NCBI GenBank assembly: GCA_017519185.1
Contig: JAFWSX010000006.1
Location: forward strand, 32,084 to 96,083
Direction: 5' to 3'
DNA: 64,000 bases
Source: Bacteroidales bacterium
Lineage (GTDB): Bacteria; Bacteroidota; Bacteroidia; Bacteroidales; UBA932
The notes below the pieces were generated by a model. The model saw nothing but the letters and a program-made list of their open reading frames with translations. It was not told the DNA's origin and made no database searches. Shown piece after piece: positions 43,932 through 52,219 of the stretch (the stretch's first letter is position 1; every line of letters begins with the position of its first letter). Position numbers and translations under genes: made by a program.

Positions 43932-44387
43932 TTAATCTTGTTTAATAAGATTCTGTTTCTCTTCTTCCTCTATCTCCTTGGCCAGCATCTTCTTTCCTAT
44001 AATGAAGAACACGAGGTTGGCGATGCCGATGGCAATAAGGACTGCAGCGATCAGTATGAGAATCCTGTCTCCTTCATCCCATCCGCCCAAGTTTCCTTTC
44101 CATATGCCATAGACCAGGGCAGCCACCCCGATCAGACCGGTGACGCTGGCTCCGGTGAGGCGGTCCAGCAACCTCTCCTTGATAGATCTTTGTTTCTTAG
44201 GTCGGCTGCTCTTGAAATACTCAGGATCGATAGTCGCTCCGTTCTCAAGAGCCTTCAGCATTATTTCAGCCTTGCGGTCAGTTTCGTTCTTGCGGACGCG
44301 ACCGATGATGAAGACAATCAGTACGGGCAGTATTACGCATACGGCGATGGGCAACATAAAGTTCATCCAAAAATCCATAGAGTTCAT
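43932..44387 (-). CDS. DUF6249 membrane protein
   Basis: 151 residues. Helix 1 (about 10-30), a cytoplasmic stretch with KAEIMLKALENGATIDPEYF and a basic block RPKKQRSIKERLLDRL, then two helices (about 78-95 and 105-127) and a charged tail. This matches DUF6249, frequently found beside sigma-70 factors in Bacteroidota. Function unknown. An alternative start three codons later (44378, MDFWMN) cannot be excluded. It opens the sigma module and is likely to be part of its signalling. Confidence 0.82.
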   Translation of the reverse strand: MNSMDFWMNFMLPIAVCVILPVLIVFIIGRVRKNETDRKAEIMLKALENGATIDPEYFKSSRPKKQRSIKERLLDRLTGASVTGLIGVAALVYGIWKGNLGGWDEGDRILILIAAVLIAIGIANLVFFIIGKKMLAKEIEEEEKQNLIKQD

Positions 44388-44408
44388 TATTGCGCTTGTT
44401 AGTAATGT

Positions 44409-44440
44409 TAAACTTAGCCCTTTTCGAGGACGTTGACAAT
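44409..44440 (-). promoter_or_regulatory. Possible promoter of the DUF6249/sigma module
   Basis: Minus-strand ATTG (44437-44440), 20 bases, then TAAGTTTA (44409-44416), one mismatch to TAnnTTTG, 21 bases before the ATG at 44387. Confidence 0.3.
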
Positions 44441-44450
44441 ACTATAACGC

Positions 44451-44469
44451 AAAAACAAACCGAAAGGTT
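44451..44469 (-). terminator. Weak candidate terminator after the Sus locus
   Basis: AACC-TTTC-GGTT mini-hairpin (44458-44469) followed on the minus strand by TGTTTTT. The stem has only four pairs; listed because it is the only terminator-like element after malQ, the last PUL gene. Confidence 0.3.
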
Positions 44470-44494
44470 GGAAAAACTTTAAAAAAATATTCAG

Positions 44495-46363
44495 TTACCT
44501 GCCGCCGGCCTTTACGAGGTCGCGGACTGCGTAGGTGAAAGCATCTTCCCTGGCGAGCTGACGCAGGTCGAAGTGGATGCGGAAGCGCCAGTGGTGGTTG
44601 GGGTCGGCCGGCTGATTGATGCGCTCCTCGTCGCGGTTTTTGCGGCGCAGGCCGTTGTCGACCGACAGCCAGTCCTGCAGCGGGAATATCGCGAGCATCG
44701 ACGGAGATTTCAGGAATTCCAGCAATGCGTCGCGGCACTCTTCGACTGAAGGGTCGTGCTTGAACTGCATACGCAGCGTCTCCATATCGTGGCTAGATGT
44801 AGCGCAGACGCTTAGTTCCTTCCAGGGGCCTTCCTGCTCCATACCGCGCATCTTCAGCGAGAGGATGCGCCAATGGTCCATCACGCCCGGCACACAGTCA
44901 GGCACCATACCGAGGTCCTCACCGCAGGCCAGCATGCCGGAAGCTCCCAGAAGCTCGGGAAGCTTGTGCTCTGCGTTGCGGCGCCAGAACTCATCGTGGC
45001 GGTGGTAGAAGAAGTCGTTGTACAGCGCACCGAAACGCTCCTGCTGCCACTGGGGAAGACCCGCAGATGCCGGAGCGATCAGAGGCTGGTACATTCCGGG
45101 ATGGCGGGGATCCGGATGGAAGAGGCCGTCGAGCGGCAGCCCCATATCCTGGATCTCACGGAGAGAATAGGGAAGGGCGGGGTTGAAGTGGCCCATCATT
45201 CCGCTCTTGTACTCCACGGGAATTTCCCAGATGCGGAAGAAGCCGAGGATATGGTCGATGCGGAATGCGTCGAAATACTGGCTCATCTTGCGCAGGCGGG
45301 CTTTCCACCAGGCATAGTCGTCTTTGGCCATTTCTTCCCAGTTGTATGTCGGGAAGCCCCAGTTCTGGCCGTCGGTAGAGAAATAGTCCGGGGGAGCGCC
45401 GGTGGATGAATCCAGATTGAAGAGCTCGGGATGCCAGTAGGCCTCGGCACTGTCGGAACTTACGCCGATGGGAAGGTCACCCTTGAAGTGGACGTCCTTG
45501 CTGCGGGCGTAGGCCACTTCCTCGGAAAACTGACGGTCCAGATGATATTGCATCCATACATAGTATTCAGGCTCGAGATTGTCCCTCTTTGAGCAGAATT
45601 CGGCATATTCGGGCAGCCAGGCAGCATTGTCCTTTATGAAGCGCTTGCAGGCTGCAGTGGCCAGGTCTTTGGCTCCGTGGTCCTCGAAAGCCTTGCGGAT
45701 GCGTTTCATCTTTGCCTTGAAGACTTTGGGATAGTCCAGCTCGGGCAGTGCGTTGAGAGCGGCCTGCTCCTTCAGGAATGCCTTGTCGACGGGCACTCCG
45801 ATTTCCTGCAGGCGCATATAGAGCGGATGCAGCGCAAAGGTAGACACGGGGCTGTAGGGATATGAATCCTGCCAGCCGCCCTTGCGGGTAGTATCATTGA
45901 CCGGAAGCAACTGTATGATGCACTGACCTGTTGCAGCGGCCCACTCTACGAGCGGACGCAGGTCGCGGAACTCGCCGATTCCAAAATCGTCGGCAGTGCG
46001 TAGAGAGAAGACGGGAATGGCTGTGCCGGCACCGCGGAAGCCAGGGCGGTCGAAGCGTTCGGCCTGATGCCTGAGAATGAAAGGACAGCCGGGGATGGGG
46101 CAGTCAATCCATTTGTCAGCGATCTCGAGCGTCTTTGCTCCTTTGGGGGCCTTGGCCTGATGATGCGACCATTCAGGACGGGTCACGAGTCCGTCGCGCA
46201 TTACAACATAGCAATAGTCCTTGAGTGCTGCGGCAGGACAGTCCACAGTGACGCTCCAGATGGCGCCGTCTCCCCATTTCATCGGGTATTTGCGGTCCTG
46301 AAGCACGAGGGCGAGACTTTCTCCCCACTCAGTGCGGTATTCTATCTTGAATGTTACTTTCAT
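44495..46363 (-). CDS. malQ: 4-alpha-glucanotransferase (GH77), short form
   Basis: Cytoplasmic amylomaltase that moves maltosyl or longer glucans between chains; no signal peptide. The 622 residues begin with one CBM20-like beta domain at about 1-90 (MKVTFKIEYRTEWGESLALVLQD), then a GH77 barrel. Catalytic residues are D370 (FDAFRIDH), E482 (ACGEDLG) and D526 (SSHDMETL). Bacteroides homologues are about 900 residues with two CBM20 domains, so one domain is missing here. The start is fixed by the GH97 stop six bases upstream, so this is not truncation by frameshift in this gene. It is the last PUL gene. Confidence 0.93.
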   Translation of the reverse strand: MKVTFKIEYRTEWGESLALVLQDRKYPMKWGDGAIWSVTVDCPAAALKDYCYVVMRDGLVTRPEWSHHQAKAPKGAKTLEIADKWIDCPIPGCPFILRHQAERFDRPGFRGAGTAIPVFSLRTADDFGIGEFRDLRPLVEWAAATGQCIIQLLPVNDTTRKGGWQDSYPYSPVSTFALHPLYMRLQEIGVPVDKAFLKEQAALNALPELDYPKVFKAKMKRIRKAFEDHGAKDLATAACKRFIKDNAAWLPEYAEFCSKRDNLEPEYYVWMQYHLDRQFSEEVAYARSKDVHFKGDLPIGVSSDSAEAYWHPELFNLDSSTGAPPDYFSTDGQNWGFPTYNWEEMAKDDYAWWKARLRKMSQYFDAFRIDHILGFFRIWEIPVEYKSGMMGHFNPALPYSLREIQDMGLPLDGLFHPDPRHPGMYQPLIAPASAGLPQWQQERFGALYNDFFYHRHDEFWRRNAEHKLPELLGASGMLACGEDLGMVPDCVPGVMDHWRILSLKMRGMEQEGPWKELSVCATSSHDMETLRMQFKHDPSVEECRDALLEFLKSPSMLAIFPLQDWLSVDNGLRRKNRDEERINQPADPNHHWRFRIHFDLRQLAREDAFTYAVRDLVKAGGR

Positions 46364-46369
46364 TGCAGA

Positions 46370-48556
46370 TTATATCTTTTTAAAACTGATTGCGAATCCT
46401 CCGCCGGGGGCCATCGTGACTTCAATGCTGTCGGCGGCAGAGACTTCTATGGTTTTTATATTGTATGCCTGGGGGTTGTTCTTGAAATGTGCATCGGGGG
46501 CATCGGAGTATACAGTTGCTTCATAACGGCCGGGCTCGAGGAAATCGAGGGGAATGTTGAAAGTACGCTGCTCACCGTCGGTCACACCTCCGCAGAACCA
46601 CTGGCCGTCGCCCTTCGATTTGCGGGCTGCGATCAGGTAATGCATAGGCTCGGCGAAGAGGTAGCGGCTCTGCTCCCAGTCGACGGCAACATCCTTTATG
46701 AACTGGAATGCGTCGGGGAAGCGGCTGTAGTGTTCGGGAGTGTCGGCTGCCATCTGCAGGGGCGAATACATAGTGACATAGAGAGCCAGCTGGCCACAGA
46801 TGGTAGAGTTGACCCAGGAGTCGTTGCCGCACCATTCCTTGAGGTTGGGTTCAAAGATGCCGGGCGTGTAGTCCATCGGGCCGCCGTTGAGTCGGGTGAA
46901 AGGCAGGATGGCCGTGTGGCCGGGGGTGATGCCTCCGAAGGCCTGGTACTCGGTGCCCATAGCAGATTCGTTGCCGATCAGGTTCGGCCAGGTACGGCTC
47001 AGGCCTGTCGGACGGACCGCTTCGTGGGCGTTGACCATTATGTGGTGGCGTGCAGCCTCTGTGACACAGTATAGATAGTGATTGACCATCCACTGGTTGT
47101 AGTGGAACATTCCCTGAGGGAGAATGTCTCCAACATAACCTGACTTGACGGCATCATAGCCGTAACGGTTCATCAGGCTGTAAGCGGCCTCCAGATGCCT
47201 TTCGTAATTGCGGGGGCTGGACGAAGTTTCGTGGTGCATCACGAGCCTTATGCCCTTTGAGTGCGCATAGTCGTTGAGGGCCTGGATGTCAAAGTCGGGG
47301 TAGGGGGTCTGGAAGTCGAACACATAGTCCTTGTCGCAGTTGGCCCAGTCTTCCCATCCGATGTTCCAGCCTTCTACCAGAACAGCGTCAAATCCGTTGG
47401 CTGCAGCGAAGTCGATGTAGCTGCGTACCTTCTCGTTGTTGGCGCCGTGGCGTCCGTTGGGCTTGGCTGTTGAATAATCAGTGATGCCCAGCTTCACTGA
47501 CTGGAAATCGTCGGTGTAGTTCCAGCTTGAGGCACCTGCAATCATCTCCCACCATACTCCCATATATTTTACGGGATGGATCCAGCTGACATCCTCGATG
47601 GCACAGGGCTCGTTGAGGTTGAGCACAAGGCGGCTTGCAAGCTGGTCAGTGGCGCTGCGGGCAACCTGCACGGTCCTCCAGGGCGAAACTGCCGGAGTCT
47701 GGACATTTCCTTTGTAACCCTGGGCATCGGGAGTCAGCCAGGCACGGAATGAATGGCGTGCGCAGTCGGCTTCAAGGTGCATGCAGGGGAAATCGACCAG
47801 GGCGGCCTCGTGGATGTTGACCCACAGGCCGTTCTGAAGGTGCATCTGGACGGAGGTCTGTATGCCGGTGTGGCTGAAGAGGGTCTGCGAGGAGTTGCCG
47901 CGCATCTTGTCGCGGAAATGCTTTCCTATCTCGGAGATACGGCATTCCGTGTATTCATATTCCTGTGTGTCGTAGTCGCCGGGAATCCACCAGCAGGTGG
48001 CGTCGTCGGCCATCGCGAACTCGGTGAGCTCCTCTTTGATGCAGAGGTATGAGTCCTTCTGTCCGCCAGGGAATTCATAGCGGAAACCCAGACCGTCGTC
48101 AAACAGGCGGAAGCGTATGTCAAGCAGTCTCTGGCCTTCATCTTTTGAGAGATGGACAAGGAGTTCGTTGTAATGGTTGCGGATTTGAGCCTCTTCGCCC
48201 CAGACGGGTTCCCAGGTCTCGTCGAAGGAGTCAGTTTCAATTCCCTTGACAGTGAAACCGTCGTGCAGGGAATAAGGCGGGCGGGCGTCGACCTTGCCGG
48301 GACGTTTACCGTCATATGTCAGTTCTTCGGCCTTCACGGTTCCCCTCATCTCGAATCCTAGCTTCGAAGGAAGGACCACCGAAGTGCCGTCGCATTCAAG
48401 TTCATAATAGGGAGAGCCTTCGGCATCAATGCTGAAAGTCATTTTCAGTTTGCCGTCGGGTGATGACAACTCAGCCTGAGGGTTCAGCTTGGGAGCTGAA
48501 GTGCAGGCAGCAAGAAGCAAGGCGGCGGTCAGCAGTGATTTAGTCTTTTTTTTCAT
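46370..48556 (-). CDS. susB: GH97 alpha-glucosidase, SusB-like
   Basis: 728-residue exported alpha-glucosidase with a lipobox (LLAAC, C18), calcium-dependent and inverting. The glutamates that serve SusB are all present in context and shifted by four from its numbering as I recall it: E395 (VEGWNIGWEDW), E443 (HHETSS), E512 (NAHEAVRP), E530 and E536 (GNESAMGTEY). The retaining GH97 subgroup has aspartate instead. The N-terminal beta-sandwich covers about 25-290, the barrel about 290-620 and a C-terminal beta domain the rest. In the PUL it cuts malto-oligosaccharides to glucose. It starts one base after the upstream GH13 stop region and is followed six bases later by malQ. Confidence 0.95.
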   Translation of the reverse strand: MKKKTKSLLTAALLLAACTSAPKLNPQAELSSPDGKLKMTFSIDAEGSPYYELECDGTSVVLPSKLGFEMRGTVKAEELTYDGKRPGKVDARPPYSLHDGFTVKGIETDSFDETWEPVWGEEAQIRNHYNELLVHLSKDEGQRLLDIRFRLFDDGLGFRYEFPGGQKDSYLCIKEELTEFAMADDATCWWIPGDYDTQEYEYTECRISEIGKHFRDKMRGNSSQTLFSHTGIQTSVQMHLQNGLWVNIHEAALVDFPCMHLEADCARHSFRAWLTPDAQGYKGNVQTPAVSPWRTVQVARSATDQLASRLVLNLNEPCAIEDVSWIHPVKYMGVWWEMIAGASSWNYTDDFQSVKLGITDYSTAKPNGRHGANNEKVRSYIDFAAANGFDAVLVEGWNIGWEDWANCDKDYVFDFQTPYPDFDIQALNDYAHSKGIRLVMHHETSSSPRNYERHLEAAYSLMNRYGYDAVKSGYVGDILPQGMFHYNQWMVNHYLYCVTEAARHHIMVNAHEAVRPTGLSRTWPNLIGNESAMGTEYQAFGGITPGHTAILPFTRLNGGPMDYTPGIFEPNLKEWCGNDSWVNSTICGQLALYVTMYSPLQMAADTPEHYSRFPDAFQFIKDVAVDWEQSRYLFAEPMHYLIAARKSKGDGQWFCGGVTDGEQRTFNIPLDFLEPGRYEATVYSDAPDAHFKNNPQAYNIKTIEVSAADSIEVTMAPGGGFAISFKKI

Positions 48557-48557
48557 A

Positions 48558-49841
48558 TCAGAACAATTTCCAGCCCCAGGGCTCGAGGGTTACGGGATCC
48601 TTTCCAATAATGACCTCTACAGGCTCTGCGGTAAGATTCGCATATACAGTTACTGAGTCGTCCTCGTCGCTGCGTGAGAAAGCCAGCACTCCTTCAGGAA
48701 CATTCCTGAGCATCACTGCTGGAGCGCCCTTCTCACCGGCTGCAAGGCAGGGATGTGCGTGACGGAAAGCCACCAGGTCGCGGATGAAATCTGTGTATTC
48801 GTTTTCCGACCAGTCGGTAATCGGGTCTTTCTCAAAGAATTCAAGCCGGCGGGTAAGTCCTATTTCCTGTCCGGTGTAGACCAGCGGCTGTCCCTTGGGA
48901 AGCGTGAAGCAGAGCACTTCCATAACTTTGGCGGCATCGCCCATCCTCTCGAATTCACTTCCTGACCAGGAGTTCTCGTCGTGGTTCGATGTGAACATCA
49001 GGCGGAAGTTGGCTTCTCCCATCCAGCTGTCGTCCTCGTCAAGATAGGTCTTTATATCCTCTACTGTCTTGGTGCCCTGTGCGACATCGTTCATTATGTG
49101 GTGGAGTTTCCAGGCGTACGAAGCATCGAAAGTTTTCCTGGAATCGGTGAGGGCAGGATTTTCTGCTTCGGCGAGAAGGTAAATATCGGGATAGTCCCTC
49201 TTGATGCCGGGAAGGATGCCTTTCCAGAATTTGGCCGGCACTTCGGCGGCCGCGTCGCAACGGAAACCGTCCACTCCGCGGTTAAGCCAGTATCGCATGC
49301 ATTCGTCCTGTGCAGCCCAGACAGCTTTGTTCTTGTAGTTGAGGCTGCGGGTGTCGGTCCAGTCATATTCCCAAATTGCATTGCCGTCCTTGTCTCTCTC
49401 ATAGAAGTCGGCAGGCTGGGATTCCATCCACACGTTGTCGGGAGCGGTCTGGTTGGCAACCCAGTCAAGTATCACCTTGAAACCTGCCTCGTGGGCTGCG
49501 GCAATCAGGCTGTCGAAGTCTTCAAGCGTGCCGAATTCAGGATTGACGGCCTTGTAGTCAGAAATGGCGTAGTATGAGCCGAGAGAGCCTTTGCGCTCCA
49601 CTTCACCTATCTTGTACATAGGCATAAGCCATAGAATGTCGACTCCGAGATCCTTGAGCCTAGGAAGCTGGGCCTCGACTCCCTTGAAAGTGCCCTCAGG
49701 AGAGAACTGGCGGATGTTCACTTCGTAGACTACGGTGTTGTAGATCCACTCGGGATGGAGGGGAGCATTGGCGTCCTTGCGGCTGCACGCTCCGAAGATG
49801 AGGGTGAGCGCTGCCAGAGCAACGAAGATTATTCTTTTCAT
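48558..49841 (-). CDS. GH13 alpha-amylase family lipoprotein
   Basis: 427 residues; lipobox C19 (IFGAC). The compact (alpha/beta)8 barrel has nucleophile D196 (GFRCDAA), acid/base E225 (LLAEAE) and transition-state aspartate D288 (FTSNHDEN), followed by a small C-terminal beta domain. There is no large B-domain insertion and no carbohydrate-binding module, so it is the smallest of three GH13 enzymes in this locus and probably acts on short maltodextrins in the periplasm. Its ATG overlaps the stop of the GH2 gene by four bases, and GH97 follows after one base. Confidence 0.93.
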   Translation of the reverse strand: MKRIIFVALAALTLIFGACSRKDANAPLHPEWIYNTVVYEVNIRQFSPEGTFKGVEAQLPRLKDLGVDILWLMPMYKIGEVERKGSLGSYYAISDYKAVNPEFGTLEDFDSLIAAAHEAGFKVILDWVANQTAPDNVWMESQPADFYERDKDGNAIWEYDWTDTRSLNYKNKAVWAAQDECMRYWLNRGVDGFRCDAAAEVPAKFWKGILPGIKRDYPDIYLLAEAENPALTDSRKTFDASYAWKLHHIMNDVAQGTKTVEDIKTYLDEDDSWMGEANFRLMFTSNHDENSWSGSEFERMGDAAKVMEVLCFTLPKGQPLVYTGQEIGLTRRLEFFEKDPITDWSENEYTDFIRDLVAFRHAHPCLAAGEKGAPAVMLRNVPEGVLAFSRSDEDDSVTVYANLTAEPVEVIIGKDPVTLEPWGWKLF

Positions 49842-52219
49842 ATGATTCTGATTTTAGTTTTCTTGAGTCCTTTGCTGCTGAGAACGACAACGCCTCGCCC
49901 AGGCTTGCCGGTGCGCTCGACTATCACTGTGAGTTTGCCGCTGAACAGATGCATCTGCGGATTCTGGAAAGACTCCAGACAGGTGGCATCACCGTTGGCT
50001 ATAGCCTTGAATCTCAGTCCGCGGCCTCGCACACGTACGCTTACGGGGTTGTCAGCTGTAGGAACCGGAACGCCCGCTTTATCCAATACAGACACGGTGA
50101 TAAACGAAAGGTCGTCTGAAACGAAAGAGGCCTCGGCTTCAAGTTTAGAAGGAATTCCGGCGGTGACAACACTGTCGCGACCTGCTTCCTTTCCTTCTGC
50201 GTCATATGCCACTACCAGGACAGTTCCGGGTTCATAGCTGACATCTTTCCACATCAGGCGGTAGCGGTCTTCTACATCGGCTCTCTGGCTGCCGTCGGTA
50301 GCGGGAGCGTCGGTACGTTTCGTCCGAACACCCTGAGAAACACCGTTGACGAAGAGCTCTGCGGAAGGCCAGGAAGTATATACATAAACAGGGGTTGTTT
50401 CTCCCTCTCTTCCAGGCCAGGTCCAGTGTGGAAGGATGTGAAGGGTGGGAGATGCTGTGTTCCACACGCTGCGGTAAAGCCAGAAACGGTCCTTGGGAAT
50501 ACCCGCAAGGTCCACTATGCCGAAGTAAGAGCTGTGACTGGGCCAGGCGTCAGTATCGTAAGGGTGGGGTTCACCCAGATAGTCGAAGCCTGTCCATACA
50601 AACTGACCGATATACCAGGGATAGTCATCGGCAAGGGCGAAGTCGATATCAGGGATATTGCTCCAGGAACAGGCGTCCTCATCGTATGAAGAGCTCTGAA
50701 GGTCTGACGTAGCTGCGCTGAAGACCTTTTCTGCAGGAAAATGGTACACTCCGCGTGAGCTTACGCAGGATGCTGTCTCGCTGCCGAGAATGAATCCCTG
50801 AGGAAGCATCTCGATGCCTTCCAGGAAGAAATGAGTGCGGTAATTGTAGCCGGGGACATCGATAGCCGCGGCAAAGCCATTGCGGTTGACCGTCCAGACC
50901 TGGTCCATTCCGCAGGTGACTGTACGGGTGGGATCTTCGCGGTGGCAGATGTCCTGCAGGAAGCGGGCTGTCTCGATGCCTCCAGGAGAACCCTGCGAAG
51001 GAACCTCGTTGCCTATGCTCCACATCACTACACACGGGTCATTGCGATAGTGGCGAAGCATATTGACCATATCGCGCTCCGCCCACTCGTGGAAGTGGAG
51101 ATGATAGCCGTTTTCACACTTGGCAATATCCCATTCGTCGAAAGGCTCCAGCATCATCATGAAACCCATCTCGTTGCAGAGCTGTACCAGTTCAGGAGCA
51201 GGCATGTTGTGAGAAGTGCGTATTGCGTCACAGCCCATATCCTTGAGGATGCTCAACTGCCGGCGTATCGCCGATTCGTTCACTGCGGAACCAAGCGGTC
51301 CGAGGTCGTGGTGCAGGCACACTCCCTTAAACTGCCGGCGCTGTCCGTTAAGCTGGAATCCACCTTCGGCAGTCACGGAAACGCTCCTTACTCCGAATAC
51401 AGTCTCATACCGGTCGATTTCTTGCTGACCTTTGCGCAAGATGGTCACAGCCTTGTAAAGATTTGGGGTTTCAGGACTCCAGAGGGCCGGATGTTCGAGT
51501 CTGATCTGCTGCTCAATAAGACCGGCGGCAGGAGATTCGGCTGATTTGGCGACTACCTGACCTTCGCGTACGATTTCGGTGAGTACGGTCACTCCCTCAA
51601 GCGGGCCCTCAACTTCTGTCTTCACGGAAACGAGAGCCTTTTCAGGCGAAACTTCCGGGGTCGTGATCTGCGTGCCCCAGACGGGAACGCGGGTTTCTCC
51701 GGTCAGGATAAGGTGGACATTGCGGTATAGTCCGGCGCCAGGATACCAGCGTGAACTTCCGGGCAGGTTCTCCAGTTCGACGCGGATAGCGTTGCTGCCA
51801 TCTCTTACAAACTCAGTGACATCGAAATGGAAGGAGTTGTAGCCGTATGGCCATTCGCCAGCGAATTGTCCGTTGACATATACTTTTGCATTTGACATAG
51901 CTCCGTCGAAAAGAAGGGTACATTTCGTTTCCGGAGTTTTGTCAATATCGACTGTGCATTCGTAGAAACCCTTCCCAATCCAAGGCAGGCCGCCGCTGCG
52001 GGCGGTTTTCTCGCTTGCCTCGGTCTCTCCGTTCTGCACGATGGCAACCACCTGCAGGTCGATGCTGCGGTCAAAAGGTCCTGCAATCGCCCAGTCGTGG
52101 GGGATGCGGACCTGCTGCGTCCCGTTGAAGGTCCAGTCGCGAAGGAGGGTTTCATTTCTCTGGGCGAATGCGCCGGTAGAAATGATAGCAATTGCAATTA
52201 TGGCGAATATTCTTTTCAT
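49838..52219 (-). CDS. GH2 beta-galactosidase-type enzyme
   Basis: 793 residues with an ordinary signal peptide (ISTGAFAQ, cleavage near 19). A GH2 sugar-binding jelly roll at about 25-175, immunoglobulin-like domain to about 275, the TIM barrel at about 280-560 and further beta domains to the end, including an invasin/Big1-like region near 690-760. The acid/base is E405 (WSIGNEVPS) and the nucleophile E481 (ILGSETAS). Members hydrolyse beta-galactosides, beta-mannosides or beta-glucuronides; the W-x-G-F-D-Y-L-G-E-P block favours beta-galactosidase. It is coupled by overlaps on both sides to GH13 genes, so it belongs to the starch operon despite its different linkage. Confidence 0.92.
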   Translation of the reverse strand: MKRIFAIIAIAIISTGAFAQRNETLLRDWTFNGTQQVRIPHDWAIAGPFDRSIDLQVVAIVQNGETEASEKTARSGGLPWIGKGFYECTVDIDKTPETKCTLLFDGAMSNAKVYVNGQFAGEWPYGYNSFHFDVTEFVRDGSNAIRVELENLPGSSRWYPGAGLYRNVHLILTGETRVPVWGTQITTPEVSPEKALVSVKTEVEGPLEGVTVLTEIVREGQVVAKSAESPAAGLIEQQIRLEHPALWSPETPNLYKAVTILRKGQQEIDRYETVFGVRSVSVTAEGGFQLNGQRRQFKGVCLHHDLGPLGSAVNESAIRRQLSILKDMGCDAIRTSHNMPAPELVQLCNEMGFMMMLEPFDEWDIAKCENGYHLHFHEWAERDMVNMLRHYRNDPCVVMWSIGNEVPSQGSPGGIETARFLQDICHREDPTRTVTCGMDQVWTVNRNGFAAAIDVPGYNYRTHFFLEGIEMLPQGFILGSETASCVSSRGVYHFPAEKVFSAATSDLQSSSYDEDACSWSNIPDIDFALADDYPWYIGQFVWTGFDYLGEPHPYDTDAWPSHSSYFGIVDLAGIPKDRFWLYRSVWNTASPTLHILPHWTWPGREGETTPVYVYTSWPSAELFVNGVSQGVRTKRTDAPATDGSQRADVEDRYRLMWKDVSYEPGTVLVVAYDAEGKEAGRDSVVTAGIPSKLEAEASFVSDDLSFITVSVLDKAGVPVPTADNPVSVRVRGRGLRFKAIANGDATCLESFQNPQMHLFSGKLTVIVERTGKPGRGVVVLSSKGLKKTKIRII

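Noticed and set aside
44388..44494. Possible small RNA or leader in the gap between malQ and the DUF6249 gene
   Set aside because: Only 107 bases with a weak four-pair hairpin and a plausible promoter; no conserved RNA fold seen.
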